From an uncultured Clostridium sp. (GTDB lineage Bacteria; Bacillota; Clostridia; Lachnospirales; Lachnospiraceae): DNA of 64,000 nt. The notes under the pieces are model-generated. The model worked only from the letters and a program-made list of their open reading frames with translations. It made no database searches and had not been told where the DNA came from. The stretch lies in the NCBI GenBank assembly GCA_947644195.1, contig CANRZB010000008.1, positions 29,801 to 93,800 on the forward strand. Direction: 5' to 3'. Below are positions 40,335 through 51,286 of the stretch, piece by piece; positions within the stretch are counted from its first letter, which is position 1, and each line of letters opens with the position of its first letter. The position numbers and the translations under genes were made by a program.

Positions 40335-41045
40335 TCACAGCAAATATTCTGGAAGCCTGTTTAAAATTTCTTCCGCTGCTTCCGGGATAAAGGAAAACAT
40401 GGTTGGATAGGATAAAAAAACCGGAACTTTCCTTGGATGTTTTGTCTCAAAAAAATACGAGAGAATCCACTCTCTGCTGTCCGTTAGCTCCTGTTCCGTA
40501 ATCATGCCCGTAATCTCATAAGGCGAAACTCTGCAAAGTGCCTGATATGCTTCCTGCATGCCCGGATACTCTTCCACCAGGCGAAAATCAATATGATCCA
40601 CATCTCGCCCAAATAAGGCATATGTCTCAGGATTCTGTCTGGAATATCCCGCTTCCTCCAATGCCTGCAGTACATGAGGGTGAATTTCTAAAATAAATTT
40701 CTCATCCGTCAGCATATGCGTTAAATAGCCCAGATAGAGGGAAAAATTCCGCCCACTACCATATACATTCTGTGTAAAAAAGTCTTTCAGCCTTTTGCGA
40801 AACAGCGCTAAATGTTCCGGCTCCTGAAAAGTACCGTCCGGTATTCCATCCCGAAGATGCGTATGCAGTTTCATTTCTCTTTGGTAATTCTTTCTCGCCA
40901 TGATCCCATCAGGACATATATTTCCGGCAAAAAAGAGTTCCGGCTCATAACGCTCTCCCAGTTCTCCCAGATAACGACCCGGATCCCTGCAAAACTGACG
41001 GTTTAACTCTGACGCAACTGCAATATGCACACAAGTCCCTGCCAC
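40335..41045 (-). CDS. Zinc-dependent phospholipase C-like family protein (putative)
   Basis: VAGTCVHIAVASELNRQF...LYLGYLTHMLTDEKF; likely GTG start at 41045 with AAAGGAGGTGG RBS. Confidence 0.55.
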   Translation of the reverse strand: MAGTCVHIAVASELNRQFCRDPGRYLGELGERYEPELFFAGNICPDGIMARKNYQREMKLHTHLRDGIPDGTFQEPEHLALFRKRLKDFFTQNVYGSGRNFSLYLGYLTHMLTDEKFILEIHPHVLQALEEAGYSRQNPETYALFGRDVDHIDFRLVEEYPGMQEAYQALCRVSPYEITGMITEQELTDSREWILSYFFETKHPRKVPVFLSYPTMFSFIPEAAEEILNRLPEYLL

Positions 41046-41186
41046 TGTGCTTCCACCTCCTTTTATGGAACAAAGCATCCCTATCCTGAAATTAACAGAG
41101 GGGCTCGCACAGCGAAACTCTCTGCTTCCGGCGTTTAGAAGCGCCCTCACGGAGTGTTTTATTGAATAGAAGAAATTTTCTGTTCG

Positions 41187-41229
41187 ATAAAAAAGGAATA
41201 TTCATACTATACCGTACAAACATTCCTTT
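41187..41229 (-). terminator. Rho-independent terminator of the 41265-41504 gene
   Basis: - strand AAAGGAAT...ATTCCTTTTTTATCG. Confidence 0.7.
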
Positions 41230-41264
41230 ATTTGACCTATGAAGCATACTTTATTATGTATCAA

Positions 41265-41504
41265 CTAATTTGTCTTCTTAAACGTGACTGTCGACGTCCC
41301 ATCCCCACCAGTAGAGATACCACCTAATTGTTCTAAATTTACTAACTTATATATGATCTGCTCGATCTTTAAACCAATTTGAATCTCCGAAAGGTTATGA
41401 AAGGAAACAACAATCTCATCGTTTTTCTTCATTTTTCCAAAAACTCTGATTACATCTTCATATTCAGCCGTATAGGTCTCAGATTTTTTGCCAAATAATG
41501 CCAT
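41265..41504 (-). CDS. Small hypothetical protein (79 aa)
   Basis: ORF with its own terminator. Confidence 0.55.
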   Translation of the reverse strand: MALFGKKSETYTAEYEDVIRVFGKMKKNDEIVVSFHNLSEIQIGLKIEQIIYKLVNLEQLGGISTGGDGTSTVTFKKTN

Positions 41505-41742
41505 AGCCGTTTACCTCTTTCTGCTGCTATAAATAAGCTACTATTTACAGAATAAAATTTGTAACCATTTGCCACAACTCTTATCTACACTTATTCCTAT
41601 TATACATGATATTAGAACATTTGTGAAGAGGAAACCGCATGGAAAAATTACAAGTATTTGGAAAAATCTAAGATTCTGTCGTTTACTTCGCTCTGGGATG
41701 CCATCGTACCTTCTACACAAATTTTATCTAAATAAAGCAAAA

Positions 41743-41815
41743 AGCTGAAAATCGGACTCGAACCGACGACCCCTTCATTACGAGTGAAGTGCTCTACCAA
41801 CTGAGCTATTTCAGC
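41743..41815 (-). tRNA. tRNA-Thr (anticodon CGT)
   Basis: GCTGAAATAGCTCAGTTGGTAGAGCACTTCACTCGTAATGAAGGGGTCGTCGGTTCGAGTCCGATTTTCAGCT; cloverleaf stems fit; anticodon in CTCGTAA loop. Confidence 0.95.
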
Positions 41816-41900
41816 ACTGCAAACTATTTTATCGCATTTCCCGCAAAAAAGCAACCTTTTTTTGCATTAGATTTCTACTGTGCTGATTGCCCGTGGTTTC

Positions 41901-42281
41901 TCAATTTTTTCCTCGTTTTACAGCATTGGCATATAGCTCAATCATACGGAACAGGCCATTCATTTCATAGGAATCCAGAGAATCTGTTAAATGCACAAAT
42001 TTCTCACAGTCCGATTCTGCTTTCATATATTTGCGCAAGGGAATAATCTCTCCAATATCTACCTGCAGAGCGATAATAATATTAATCAGACTGCTCCCGG
42101 AAAAGGTTTCCCCATCCTCTATGCGGCGAACGGTATCAATCGAAATGTTCGCCATTAAACTCAATTCCCACCGACTGAGATGATTTCTTTTTCTCAATTT
42201 CAATATATTGTTTCCGATCTCCTGAAACAAAAGCATTTTCTTTTCTTCATCAAAAATCGCTGTATCTGTCAAATAAGCCAT
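41901..42281 (-). CDS. XRE-family helix-turn-helix transcriptional regulator
   Basis: IGNNILKLRKRNHLSRWELSLMANISIDTVRRIEDGE. Confidence 0.82.
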   Translation of the reverse strand: MAYLTDTAIFDEEKKMLLFQEIGNNILKLRKRNHLSRWELSLMANISIDTVRRIEDGETFSGSSLINIIIALQVDIGEIIPLRKYMKAESDCEKFVHLTDSLDSYEMNGLFRMIELYANAVKRGKN

Positions 42282-42462
42282 ATCTTCTCCTCCTCCCATT
42301 TTGCATAAAATAGGATAAGCACTTGCTTATATTATCCTATGTCTTTCATGAAAACAATAAAATCAATTCATCATTTTCATTTACCATTCCATAATGATTC
42401 ATAACAGAGGCCCCTGTCAACCCGCCAGAAGCCCCTTTTTTGTCTATGAAAACAATCCTATT

Positions 42463-45400
42463 TTATCGCTTGGCCAGTTTTTTGATCCTCATATCCTTTG
42501 TGATTCCGGTCTTTTTACTCAGTAGCTTTCGGTATGCTTTCCTTCTGGATTCCGGCCTTCTGATGACCGCTTTCTTTTCAATGCCTTGAAAAGCATTTTT
42601 ACCAACCGCTTTCAATTTTTTTGATCTGATCCTGACCTGCTTTAACTTCCTGTCATGATAAAATGATTTACTTCCAATCCGGTGAATATTTCTGCCAAGG
42701 CTGATAGATTGCAATTTCTTACAATTGCGAAACGCCCCTGCCCTCACTTCCGTTACTGGATATTTTGTTCCTCGGATCTTTACGGTTGCAGGAATAGAAA
42801 GCTTTCTGACCTTTTTATTCTTCACTCCAACGACAGAAACCTGTCCTTTCCTTTTCCCAGACTTCACCACTTTGTACTTCAATTTTCCAACCGTCTCCGT
42901 GTATCCTTTCCCAGAACCCTTTTTCTTACCATTTCCTTGAGAAAGTGTAGATGCTGCGATTCGCTTTGACGATACGCCTGTATCGGATTTTGCTGTTGTA
43001 CCAGGCTTCTTTGGTGAATTTTCCCCTGGTTTTGTCGTTGTACCAGGCTTCCCTGGACTTCCCGTCCCCGGTTTTCCGGCTGTACCAGGCTCCCCTGGAC
43101 TTCCCGTCCCTGGTTTTCCTTCTGTTCCAGGCTCTTGAGGCACTCCTGGACCTGGAAGTATAATATCTGTTCCAGGTTTTTCCGAGCTTCCAGGTTCCGG
43201 TGTTCCATTCGACCCAGGTTGTTGCGACGGTCTCGGTTCTCCTCCTGGTCCAGGTTGATGGGACGCTCCCGGTCCTGGCTTTGCTGTTGTCCCAGGTTCT
43301 TGGGACGTTCCCGGTCCTGGTTTTCCACTTGTCCCAGGTTCTTGGGACGCTCCCGGTCCTGGTTTTCCACTTGCCCCAGGTTCTTGGGACGCTCCCGGTC
43401 CTGGTTTTTCCTCTGTCCCCTGACCATCCGCCTTTTTCCATATTGCCTTAAGGTGTAAATCCGTTTTAACCTGATAGGATTTCATCGTCAGCCGTCCATC
43501 CCGTCCATATAGCAGAGTCCCCCCTGCATCATATCCTAAAAACACATAACCCCCTTTTTCCGGCACTTTTACCGTGTCTATGAGCTTCTCATTCTCATAA
43601 GCATACCAGGAATGTTGCAGATTACTGCCCCCATCTGCATCGAAAGATACCTGATAGGACACACCACACTGTTCAAAATCATAGTGATGCTTTCCGGCAT
43701 AATCTCTGGTGGAAGAAGCACGCAAGCCGGCAAGTACAACCCCATTCGAAAACGTATCCTGGCGATCAAAAAGGTGGCAATCCTTATTCCACACAAACAC
43801 TTTTTCAAGATTAGGACAATCCGCAAAAGCACGCTTTCCTACCTCTTTGACAGACCGTGGCAGCGTTACGGTCCGCAAACCACATCCCGCAAACGCTCCC
43901 TCTTCTATCGTCGTCACCGTGTCGGGAATACTGAGCTTCTCCAACTTGCTGCAGCCCTGGAACGCGTCTTTATTGATTGTCGTTACCCCTTTTGGAATCG
44001 AGACCTCTCTGATCTCTTGATTTCCTTCCAGAAATCCATCTGGCACAAGATTCTGATTTAGTTTCTCAGACCAATGGGCATACAGAGTGATATCCGTTTC
44101 GCCCATGACATCCGTTTCTGTTACCGGCGTTCCTTCCTCTAACTCCGTATACCACCCCAGGAAAAGATAATTTTCCCGAAAGGCAGCAGGTAATGTCCCA
44201 AAAACTTCCCCAGTTTTCCAACTTCGTGACTCTTCACTAATTCCTCCAGCTGCATGAAAATACACCGTGTGGCTCTCCGGGCGCCACATTGCATACAGCA
44301 GCTTGCCATCCGTCAGATCCCACTCCCGGACACTGACGCCTTTTTCGTTATAATAACAAACACCTCCACCGTCTACCGAGGAAAAATAGCCGCCAAAAGC
44401 CCAGCCCTTTTTCTCAGGAAGGCAGATCTCTGGCAATTTCTTACCATTTACCGCATAGATATCTGATGTGCCACCAGAACCTCCCTGCGTATCAAAGGAT
44501 ACAATATAAGAATTTCCGACCGAGGTAAACTGCCGTTTAAACTTCTCGGCATAGACATTGCCTGTGCTATTGGTGTAAGCGCCTATTTCTGCCTGCGCAG
44601 GAAAGGTATCCTGACTGTCAAAAATCACACAATTCTGATTCTCCACAGAGATCTTAGTCAATCCGGTACAACCCTGAAACACGTTTTCCCCAATCTCAGA
44701 AACCGTATCAGGAAGAGAGACACTCTCTAAAGATGTACAGTCTTTGAACGCCAAAGTTTCTATGGTCTCACACTGACCAAACGCTATATCCTTAAGATTG
44801 GTGCACCCATGGAACGCATCTTTGGGAATTACTTTTACGGAAGATTTTGACAAGTCTACCTTCTCCAAAGCTTCACATCCAGCAAAAATTCCTTCCCCTA
44901 TGATTTCAACACCAGGGGATAGTATCACTTCCCGCAAGGGTGCTCCGGCAAAAGCATGATCTCCTATTGATTTCAGGTGATCCCCTATCTTAACTTCTAC
45001 AATTTGTGCCGCAGAATTTCCAGCGACATAATCTGTGACACCATCTTTCTCAAATCCAACCAGAAGAATCATCGGATTGCCATTTTCTGCCGCATATGCT
45101 TCCGCGGTACTGCCCGCATAACACTGTACCGTCACAGATTCTGGAATGGTATTGGGATCCGGGGCAATTTCACAGGAAAGATGATCCACAAAAATCTGAT
45201 TCAGAGAGGTACATCCACGGAACGCTCCTGCCCCCAGTGTTCTAATTTGTTCTGATAAAACCACCTTTTTCAGTCCTGCCATGCCAGAGAAGGCATTTTC
45301 TCCAATCGTTTCCACCCCGGAAAGATCCAGGGACTCCACCAAGAGATCTCCTGCAAATGCATGGCTGCCAATGCTTTTTACAGAGGCAGGAAGGATGATC

Positions 45401-47439
45401 TGAGATAATTTCGTACAGGAACGAAACGCCTCATTGCCGATAGCCGTAATGTTATCCGGCACGACAAAAGATTCCATGTCCGTTCCCTCAAAGAACCCAT
45501 CCCCTATTTCCGTGTACAAAGAATACGTTATATTTTTCTCCTGGGCATAAGTTTCTCCGGCAGAACCTTGAAAAACTTTCAGCTTCGTAGAAGTATTTAC
45601 TGAATTTTCCCCGATCACCATCTCAAAAGCTTTCATGGAAATCTCCTTGATGGAACTGGTGTTGAACGCATTTTCCTCCAAGGTACGAATACTGTACGGA
45701 AGCACCACTTTATTTACTGTAATCGTCCCAGAAAAGGCATCTGCCTTAACGGTCTCACATTCCTCAGAGATCGAAGGATCATCCGCATGTTTTGCGGGAC
45801 AGAAAATTAATTCCCTCCAGTCCCTGGAATAAAGCAATCCTCCCGCAGAGGCAAAAGCCCCATTGTCGGCGTCCACTGCAATCTCCTCCAAATTGGTAAA
45901 ACTTGATAACGGCAAAACTTCTAAGTTATCTATCTCCCTGCCCAAAACAATTTTTTTTGCCCCCAATATAATGCTGTCACTCTTCCACTGGTTGATTACA
46001 GAAGGATCCTTAGAATAAATGTAAAATGTATTGTCAGACGCATGATATTGGTAGAGCGGCGTCCAATGGGCGTATACGATCGTATCTCCCGCTTTTTGGT
46101 ATGTTCCGCTCAAAGAGGCGAGACTTCCTCCTTCTGCCGAGGTATACCAGCCGTCAAAACGATACCCCTGCCTGGAAACAGAAGGCACGATCGAAGAAAT
46201 CGTATCTCCATAGCGGATTGACGTGCTTTTTACAGCCCTCCCCTCCGAGATAAATGTGATATTATAAGAATTCGCTTGATACGTTCCGGTTACCGTTACA
46301 TCATGGTCCGGCATAGAACTCGGCATGCCGCTCCAACCGGAAAAGGTATATCCCGTCATTCCCGCTATCGACGGTGCATAATTCGAAACATTGGCACCAT
46401 AGGGCACACTGCCATTGGAAGAAACTACTCTGCCATCCACAACAAAACTCAGCGAATGGGTATTTGGCGCAGCATTTGCGGTCATAGTCACGTTACCCCC
46501 AGGCATGGTAAAGCTATATGGATTGGCGCTGCTGGAATACGTGCCACTCCAACCGGTAAAATGGTAACCGGTGCTCACGGAAGCGGATATGGTAACACTG
46601 CTTCCATACTGATAGGATCCGCTGCCTGACACAGAATTAATCCCAGACCCATTGATCAAGGACAAATTATAACTGTTCACTGTCCAATGGGCATACAATG
46701 TCGTCTGGTTGTCCGTACTGTATGCATTGACCTGGGATCCACCATTCGGGGATGTATACCAGCCCGTAAAGGTGTAGCCGGGACGTTCCGGATTCCGCTG
46801 AAACATGGCCTTATTGGGACTGGTATCAAGCGTATAGTAAATTGATCCATCGGCAAAGTTAATGTCATTGGCCACGCCAATACTTCCCCCGCCACTGTAG
46901 TTGTAGTCGTAATAATAGGCTTTTAGCATAATAGGCTGGATACGGTAACCTATTCCTATCTTCTGTTTAGAAATAGCTGTCTGTGCGCTGTGATACAATG
47001 TATATTCTATTGAATTAGGATCTAAATCATATTTATCACTTATTGCTGCTCCCTTATACACATATCCACTCTTAGAAAAAACATCATCTTTTCCAAGCTT
47101 CCCCATAATTGGTGCCCCTTGACTGCTTGTTGGATAAATCGAAATATTTTTAATATTATTTGAAAATATCGTACTATTATCCCAACCTAAGGATATTAGA
47201 CCATTCCTAGAACCGATATTACTACCTGTTTCAAACATGCTAGTTCCTTCCGAATAAACATACCACACTGTATCCACCGCTGACACCTCCAGACCACCAA
47301 AGGCTCCGCCAGCCAAGGTCATTGCTACTGCCAGCAGCCCGGCAAATACTCTTTTCGCTTTCCTGAGTACTCCCGGCTTCCGGGCGCTTGTCCCGGCAGG
47401 ACAGTCTTTTCGATTTCTCCTATTTACCATCTCTCTCAT
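42463..47439 (-). CDS. Giant secreted protein: InlB B-type repeats (Flg_new), BspA-like leucine-rich repeats (LRR_5), PG-rich collagen-like linker, basic LRR C-terminus
   Basis: Signal-like N-terminus; repeats such as GYTFTGWYTSPNGGSQVNAYSTDNQTTLYAHW and IGNEAFRSCTKLSQIILPASVKSIGSHAFAG; KPGPGASQEPGTSGKPG repeats. Confidence 0.85.
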   Translation of the reverse strand: MREMVNRRNRKDCPAGTSARKPGVLRKAKRVFAGLLAVAMTLAGGAFGGLEVSAVDTVWYVYSEGTSMFETGSNIGSRNGLISLGWDNSTIFSNNIKNISIYPTSSQGAPIMGKLGKDDVFSKSGYVYKGAAISDKYDLDPNSIEYTLYHSAQTAISKQKIGIGYRIQPIMLKAYYYDYNYSGGGSIGVANDINFADGSIYYTLDTSPNKAMFQRNPERPGYTFTGWYTSPNGGSQVNAYSTDNQTTLYAHWTVNSYNLSLINGSGINSVSGSGSYQYGSSVTISASVSTGYHFTGWSGTYSSSANPYSFTMPGGNVTMTANAAPNTHSLSFVVDGRVVSSNGSVPYGANVSNYAPSIAGMTGYTFSGWSGMPSSMPDHDVTVTGTYQANSYNITFISEGRAVKSTSIRYGDTISSIVPSVSRQGYRFDGWYTSAEGGSLASLSGTYQKAGDTIVYAHWTPLYQYHASDNTFYIYSKDPSVINQWKSDSIILGAKKIVLGREIDNLEVLPLSSFTNLEEIAVDADNGAFASAGGLLYSRDWRELIFCPAKHADDPSISEECETVKADAFSGTITVNKVVLPYSIRTLEENAFNTSSIKEISMKAFEMVIGENSVNTSTKLKVFQGSAGETYAQEKNITYSLYTEIGDGFFEGTDMESFVVPDNITAIGNEAFRSCTKLSQIILPASVKSIGSHAFAGDLLVESLDLSGVETIGENAFSGMAGLKKVVLSEQIRTLGAGAFRGCTSLNQIFVDHLSCEIAPDPNTIPESVTVQCYAGSTAEAYAAENGNPMILLVGFEKDGVTDYVAGNSAAQIVEVKIGDHLKSIGDHAFAGAPLREVILSPGVEIIGEGIFAGCEALEKVDLSKSSVKVIPKDAFHGCTNLKDIAFGQCETIETLAFKDCTSLESVSLPDTVSEIGENVFQGCTGLTKISVENQNCVIFDSQDTFPAQAEIGAYTNSTGNVYAEKFKRQFTSVGNSYIVSFDTQGGSGGTSDIYAVNGKKLPEICLPEKKGWAFGGYFSSVDGGGVCYYNEKGVSVREWDLTDGKLLYAMWRPESHTVYFHAAGGISEESRSWKTGEVFGTLPAAFRENYLFLGWYTELEEGTPVTETDVMGETDITLYAHWSEKLNQNLVPDGFLEGNQEIREVSIPKGVTTINKDAFQGCSKLEKLSIPDTVTTIEEGAFAGCGLRTVTLPRSVKEVGKRAFADCPNLEKVFVWNKDCHLFDRQDTFSNGVVLAGLRASSTRDYAGKHHYDFEQCGVSYQVSFDADGGSNLQHSWYAYENEKLIDTVKVPEKGGYVFLGYDAGGTLLYGRDGRLTMKSYQVKTDLHLKAIWKKADGQGTEEKPGPGASQEPGASGKPGPGASQEPGTSGKPGPGTSQEPGTTAKPGPGASHQPGPGGEPRPSQQPGSNGTPEPGSSEKPGTDIILPGPGVPQEPGTEGKPGTGSPGEPGTAGKPGTGSPGKPGTTTKPGENSPKKPGTTAKSDTGVSSKRIAASTLSQGNGKKKGSGKGYTETVGKLKYKVVKSGKRKGQVSVVGVKNKKVRKLSIPATVKIRGTKYPVTEVRAGAFRNCKKLQSISLGRNIHRIGSKSFYHDRKLKQVRIRSKKLKAVGKNAFQGIEKKAVIRRPESRRKAYRKLLSKKTGITKDMRIKKLAKR
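42980..43430 (-). repeat. Degenerate PG-rich coding tandem repeat (KPGPGASQEPGTSG-type)
   Basis: Recurring ggttcttgggacgctcccggtcctggttttcc units; multiple open frames on both strands caused by the repeat. Confidence 0.85.
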
Positions 47440-47704
47440 AAAACATTCCCCCTTTCAACGTTTGCATCTTGTATACTGACGCATTTGAAATAACTAACCT
47501 ATTACTAATCTCACTGTTGATTTTCTTCCTTATCGTACTTTTTCACCCCCTTTTCTGTATAAAACCATTTAGATCACTAACAATTTCAACTATATTGTAA
47601 AATACTTTTATAAAAGAAAAGAGTTCATTTATGAGATAATTAAAGATAAATACCTGATTTTTGCTATATTTGTACTTGTGTTTCCTCTGAGAAAAATAAT
47701 TGTA

Positions 47705-47752
47705 AACAAAAAAGAAATGTGAAAAGATTACTTCACTTTATCACATTTCTTT
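47705..47752 (-). terminator. Rho-independent terminator of the pseudouridine synthase gene
   Basis: AAAGAAATGTG / CACATTTCTTT perfect 11-bp stem followed by T-rich run on - strand. Confidence 0.8.
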
Positions 47753-47785
47753 CTATCATGGATCACTTGCGTTTTTCCCACGGTA

Positions 47786-48526
47786 TTATTGTTGCTTCAA
47801 CCGGTCAATCTCCTCTTTCGTCAAGCGCCGATACTGTCCCGGCTCCAATTTCTCATCCAGTACGAGGCTTCCCATCCGAATTCTTTTGAGAGATACGACT
47901 GGCTTACCTAATGCCCCAAACATTCTTTTAACCTGATGATACCGTCCCTCCTGTATCGTCAGCAAAACTTCTGTATATTCTCCCACATCAGGCATTGCTG
48001 GATTCCATTTGCTTTGGTGTGATTCCACATGGGCAGGCATTGTCAAAGTAGTATCGCCTATATCCATTCCCTGTTCCAAAATCTGGATATCCTCATCGGA
48101 TAAAAGACCTTGAATCTGCACCAGATAGGTCTTATCCACATGATGTCTGGGCGATAAAAGCTGGTGGGCCAGTTCTCCATCATTGGTAAGTAACAGCAGC
48201 CCTTCCGTATCAATATCTAATCTGCCTACCGGAAACAGGTCGCGCCTACAGCTCTCTGAAATCAGGGAAACTACGGTAGGTTTATCACGGTCCGTCGTTG
48301 CAGATACCACCCCCTGCGGTTTGTACAACATATAGTATTCAAATGGTTGATACCGAATCCCCTTACCATCCAGGCAGACATCCTGGCGATCCGGATCCAC
48401 CTTGATTTCCGGCTGTAATACAATCTCTTCATCCACTGTAACCCGTCTTTTCCTGATCCATTGCCTGACTTCCTTCCGGCTCCCGGTTGTCACGTTTGCC
48501 AACAGCTTGTCCAATCGCATTTGCAT
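47786..48526 (-). CDS. Pseudouridine synthase, RsuA/RluB family
   Basis: S4-like MRLDKLLANVTTGSRKEVRQWIRKRRVTV; FPVGRLDIDTEGLLLLTNDGELAHQLLSPRHHVDKTYLV; start at 48526 by RBS. Confidence 0.92.
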   Translation of the reverse strand: MQMRLDKLLANVTTGSRKEVRQWIRKRRVTVDEEIVLQPEIKVDPDRQDVCLDGKGIRYQPFEYYMLYKPQGVVSATTDRDKPTVVSLISESCRRDLFPVGRLDIDTEGLLLLTNDGELAHQLLSPRHHVDKTYLVQIQGLLSDEDIQILEQGMDIGDTTLTMPAHVESHQSKWNPAMPDVGEYTEVLLTIQEGRYHQVKRMFGALGKPVVSLKRIRMGSLVLDEKLEPGQYRRLTKEEIDRLKQQ

Positions 48527-48612
48527 ACTGCCAATCCTCCTGTATCCTTGATAAAAGAAGCAGGGCATCGGATGATCCGATGCCCCAAAATTCTCACCAT
48601 GGATGTACACCA

Positions 48613-50049
48613 TTATAGCTGCTGATACAGCTCTGCATATCTCTTTGCTGAAGAATTCCATGAGAAATCCTTCGCCATTCCACGATCAATCATTTTATTC
48701 CATTCCCGTTTATGATTGTAGTAAACATCCTTCGCATACCGAATCGTGTTTAGCATCTCATGTGCATTATAATTTGCAAAGGAGAATCCGGTTCCCAGTC
48801 CTTCGTATTCATTATAAGGTTCCACGGTATCACGCAGGCCACCAGTCTCACGGACAATCGGAATCGTTCCATAGCGAAGGCTCATTAACTGGGAAAGTCC
48901 ACACGGCTCAAACAGAGATGGCATCAGAAACGCATCACAGGAAGCATACAGTTTATGGGAGCGCTCATTCGAATAGAAAATATTTGCAGAAACCCTATCA
49001 TGATATTTCCATTCAAAATGACGGAAAAGATTCTCATAGCGTTCTTCTCCCGTACCCAATACCACCAGCTGGGTATCCTCAGCACAGATCTCCTCGATCA
49101 CATAATTAATCAAGTCAAATCCTTTCTGATCCGTCAGGCGAGAACAGATACCAATCATAAATTTCTTATCATTTTCTTCCAGCCCCAATTCCTTCTGGAA
49201 ACCGCGTTTATTCTTAATCTTCTCCTTGCGGAAATTCTTGGCGTTATAATTCTGGTAGATCATTGGGTCAGTCTCTGGGTTGTATTCATTATAATCCAGT
49301 CCATTAACAATACCAACCAATGAATTACTTCTGGCACGCATCAATCCATCCAACCGCTCTCCATAGAACGGCATTTTAATCTCCTCTGCATAGGAATCAC
49401 TTACCGTCGTCACCAGATCCGCATAAACAATTCCACCCTTGAGGTAGTTTGCATCTCCATAGGCCTCCAGTTTATCGCTGGTAAAGAAATAGGATTTTAA
49501 TCCGGTAATATCCTGCACCTTCTTTAAGTCCCAAATACCCTGGAATTTCAGATTATGTATCGTCATAATCGTCTTGATTCCATGATAGAACGGATTCTCC
49601 AGGAACATATCCTTCAGATAGACAGGAATCAGACCTGTCTGCCAGTCATGGCAATGAATAATATCCGGTTTAAAATCAATGCTCGGCAAAGAAGAAAGGG
49701 AGGCTTTGCAGAAAAATGCAAATTTTTCAATATCCTCATGTATATTTCCATAAGGCTGAAAGCCTGCAAAATAAAATTCATTGTCAATAAAATAGAAGGT
49801 CACTCCTTCATATTGCATCTCCAGAATACCTACATATTGCTTTCTCCATGCCAAATCAATATAGAAATGCGTCTTATAAACCATCTGGTTTTTCCATTCT
49901 TCCGGGATACAAGCATATTTTGGAATCATAACGCGGACATCATATTCCTTTTTATTAAAATATTTCGGCAGAGATCCTACTACATCTGCCAGACCACCGG
50001 TTTTGATGAACGGTACACACTCTGACGCAACAAATAATACATTTTTCAT
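48613..50049 (-). CDS. glgA: Glycogen synthase (ADP-glucose type)
   Basis: NVLFVASECVPFIKTGGLADVVGSLPK; LMPSLFEPCGLSQLMSLRYGTIPIVRETGGLRDTV. Confidence 0.96.
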   Translation of the reverse strand: MKNVLFVASECVPFIKTGGLADVVGSLPKYFNKKEYDVRVMIPKYACIPEEWKNQMVYKTHFYIDLAWRKQYVGILEMQYEGVTFYFIDNEFYFAGFQPYGNIHEDIEKFAFFCKASLSSLPSIDFKPDIIHCHDWQTGLIPVYLKDMFLENPFYHGIKTIMTIHNLKFQGIWDLKKVQDITGLKSYFFTSDKLEAYGDANYLKGGIVYADLVTTVSDSYAEEIKMPFYGERLDGLMRARSNSLVGIVNGLDYNEYNPETDPMIYQNYNAKNFRKEKIKNKRGFQKELGLEENDKKFMIGICSRLTDQKGFDLINYVIEEICAEDTQLVVLGTGEERYENLFRHFEWKYHDRVSANIFYSNERSHKLYASCDAFLMPSLFEPCGLSQLMSLRYGTIPIVRETGGLRDTVEPYNEYEGLGTGFSFANYNAHEMLNTIRYAKDVYYNHKREWNKMIDRGMAKDFSWNSSAKRYAELYQQL

Positions 50050-50456
50050 GGAATACCTCCTTTGTTTTTAGGTTCTCCAGTCATTTTTTCAGTTTCACTT
50101 GTTATTATAGCGTAATTCAATATTTCTGAAAAGTATTTTTGAAACTTTTTATGTATCTTCTCCCAACCTCTCACGGTTCCCTGCAGAAAAAAGAAAAAAA
50201 AACAAAGATCCATGGAGAAATTGTATTACTCTGCCCGGGAGCGTCGAATTATAACAGATGAATCACATTGTCCACAAAAATGGACATCCCTATAATCTAA
50301 ACAGGGAGCAAAACTCCGAACAATCATACTATTTCAGGGAAGTCACTCCCCACCAGGAGTATCCGTCCTCTGCTTTGCATGGCAGGAAATAGTAACCAAA
50401 TTATAGTTGCCCTCTTTGGTATAGAACTGTAACTCCGGGGCAGAAAGGAAGCATGG

Positions 50457-51248
50457 ATGCAGAAAATCAAAGTTTTAGTCGTGGATGACAACCGAAGAAT
50501 TGTAAGTATACTTAAAGATGCTATAGAAAAGGAAAACGATCTGGAGATCGTAGGAACCGCTGCCGATGGGGAGGACGCTTTACTACAAATTAGACGCACT
50601 AAGCCAGATGTCGTATTGCTGGATCTGATCATGCCCAAAATTGACGGTTTGGAAGTTATGGGGCGTGTACAGCATCCAGATTTTCCGCATCAACCCGAAA
50701 TCATCGTAGTATCTGCCGTCAGCCAGGAAAGCGTAACCGAGCAGGCTTTCGCATTAGGCGCTGCCTATTATATCCTGAAACCATTCGATACCAGGGTAGT
50801 CATGAGCCGTATCAAATCGGTCAGCCTTACCGAGGAACAGGAAGGCAAAGTCATCAGCACCGTTTTTGAAAACCATTACCGCAAACAAAGCAATTCACTG
50901 GAATCCGATGTTACCCAAATGATCCATGAAATCGGAGTTCCCGCCCATATCAAAGGATACCAGTATCTTCGGGACGCCATTATCATGTCGGTCAATGACG
51001 TAGAAATCTTGGGATCTATTACCAAACGGCTGTATCCCAGCATCGCCAAGAAACATAAAACCACATCCAGTCGAGTAGAACGCGCCATCCGTCATGCAAT
51101 TGAAACTGCCTGGAGCCGTGGAAAAATGGATACCATTGAAGAACTGTTCGGCTATACCGTCAGTGACCGGAAAGGAAAACCAACCAATTCCGAATTCATC
51201 GCGTTAATCGCTGATAAAATCCGACTAGAATACAAAATGCGGGCATAA
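50457..51248 (+). CDS. spo0A: Sporulation transcription factor Spo0A
   Basis: Receiver domain plus conserved [24 protein letters not shown]...[25 protein letters not shown]. Confidence 0.96.
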   Translation: MQKIKVLVVDDNRRIVSILKDAIEKENDLEIVGTAADGEDALLQIRRTKPDVVLLDLIMPKIDGLEVMGRVQHPDFPHQPEIIVVSAVSQESVTEQAFALGAAYYILKPFDTRVVMSRIKSVSLTEEQEGKVISTVFENHYRKQSNSLESDVTQMIHEIGVPAHIKGYQYLRDAIIMSVNDVEILGSITKRLYPSIAKKHKTTSSRVERAIRHAIETAWSRGKMDTIEELFGYTVSDRKGKPTNSEFIALIADKIRLEYKMRA

Positions 51249-51286
51249 TTCAGCCTATATCGTTCCTTATTTGCAGGGGGATCTCT

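Noticed and set aside
41648-41854. 68-aa ORF containing IAQLVEHFTRNEGVVGSSPI
   Set aside because: It is the translation of the tRNA-Thr gene on the same strand, a classic spurious annotation
42980-43430. Possible CRISPR array (regularly spaced repeats)
   Set aside because: Repeats are in-frame coding, degenerate and lack unique spacers; no cas genes in window
42879-43458. Multiple long ORFs on both strands
   Set aside because: Stop-free frames produced by the PG-rich repeat inside the LRR/InlB gene
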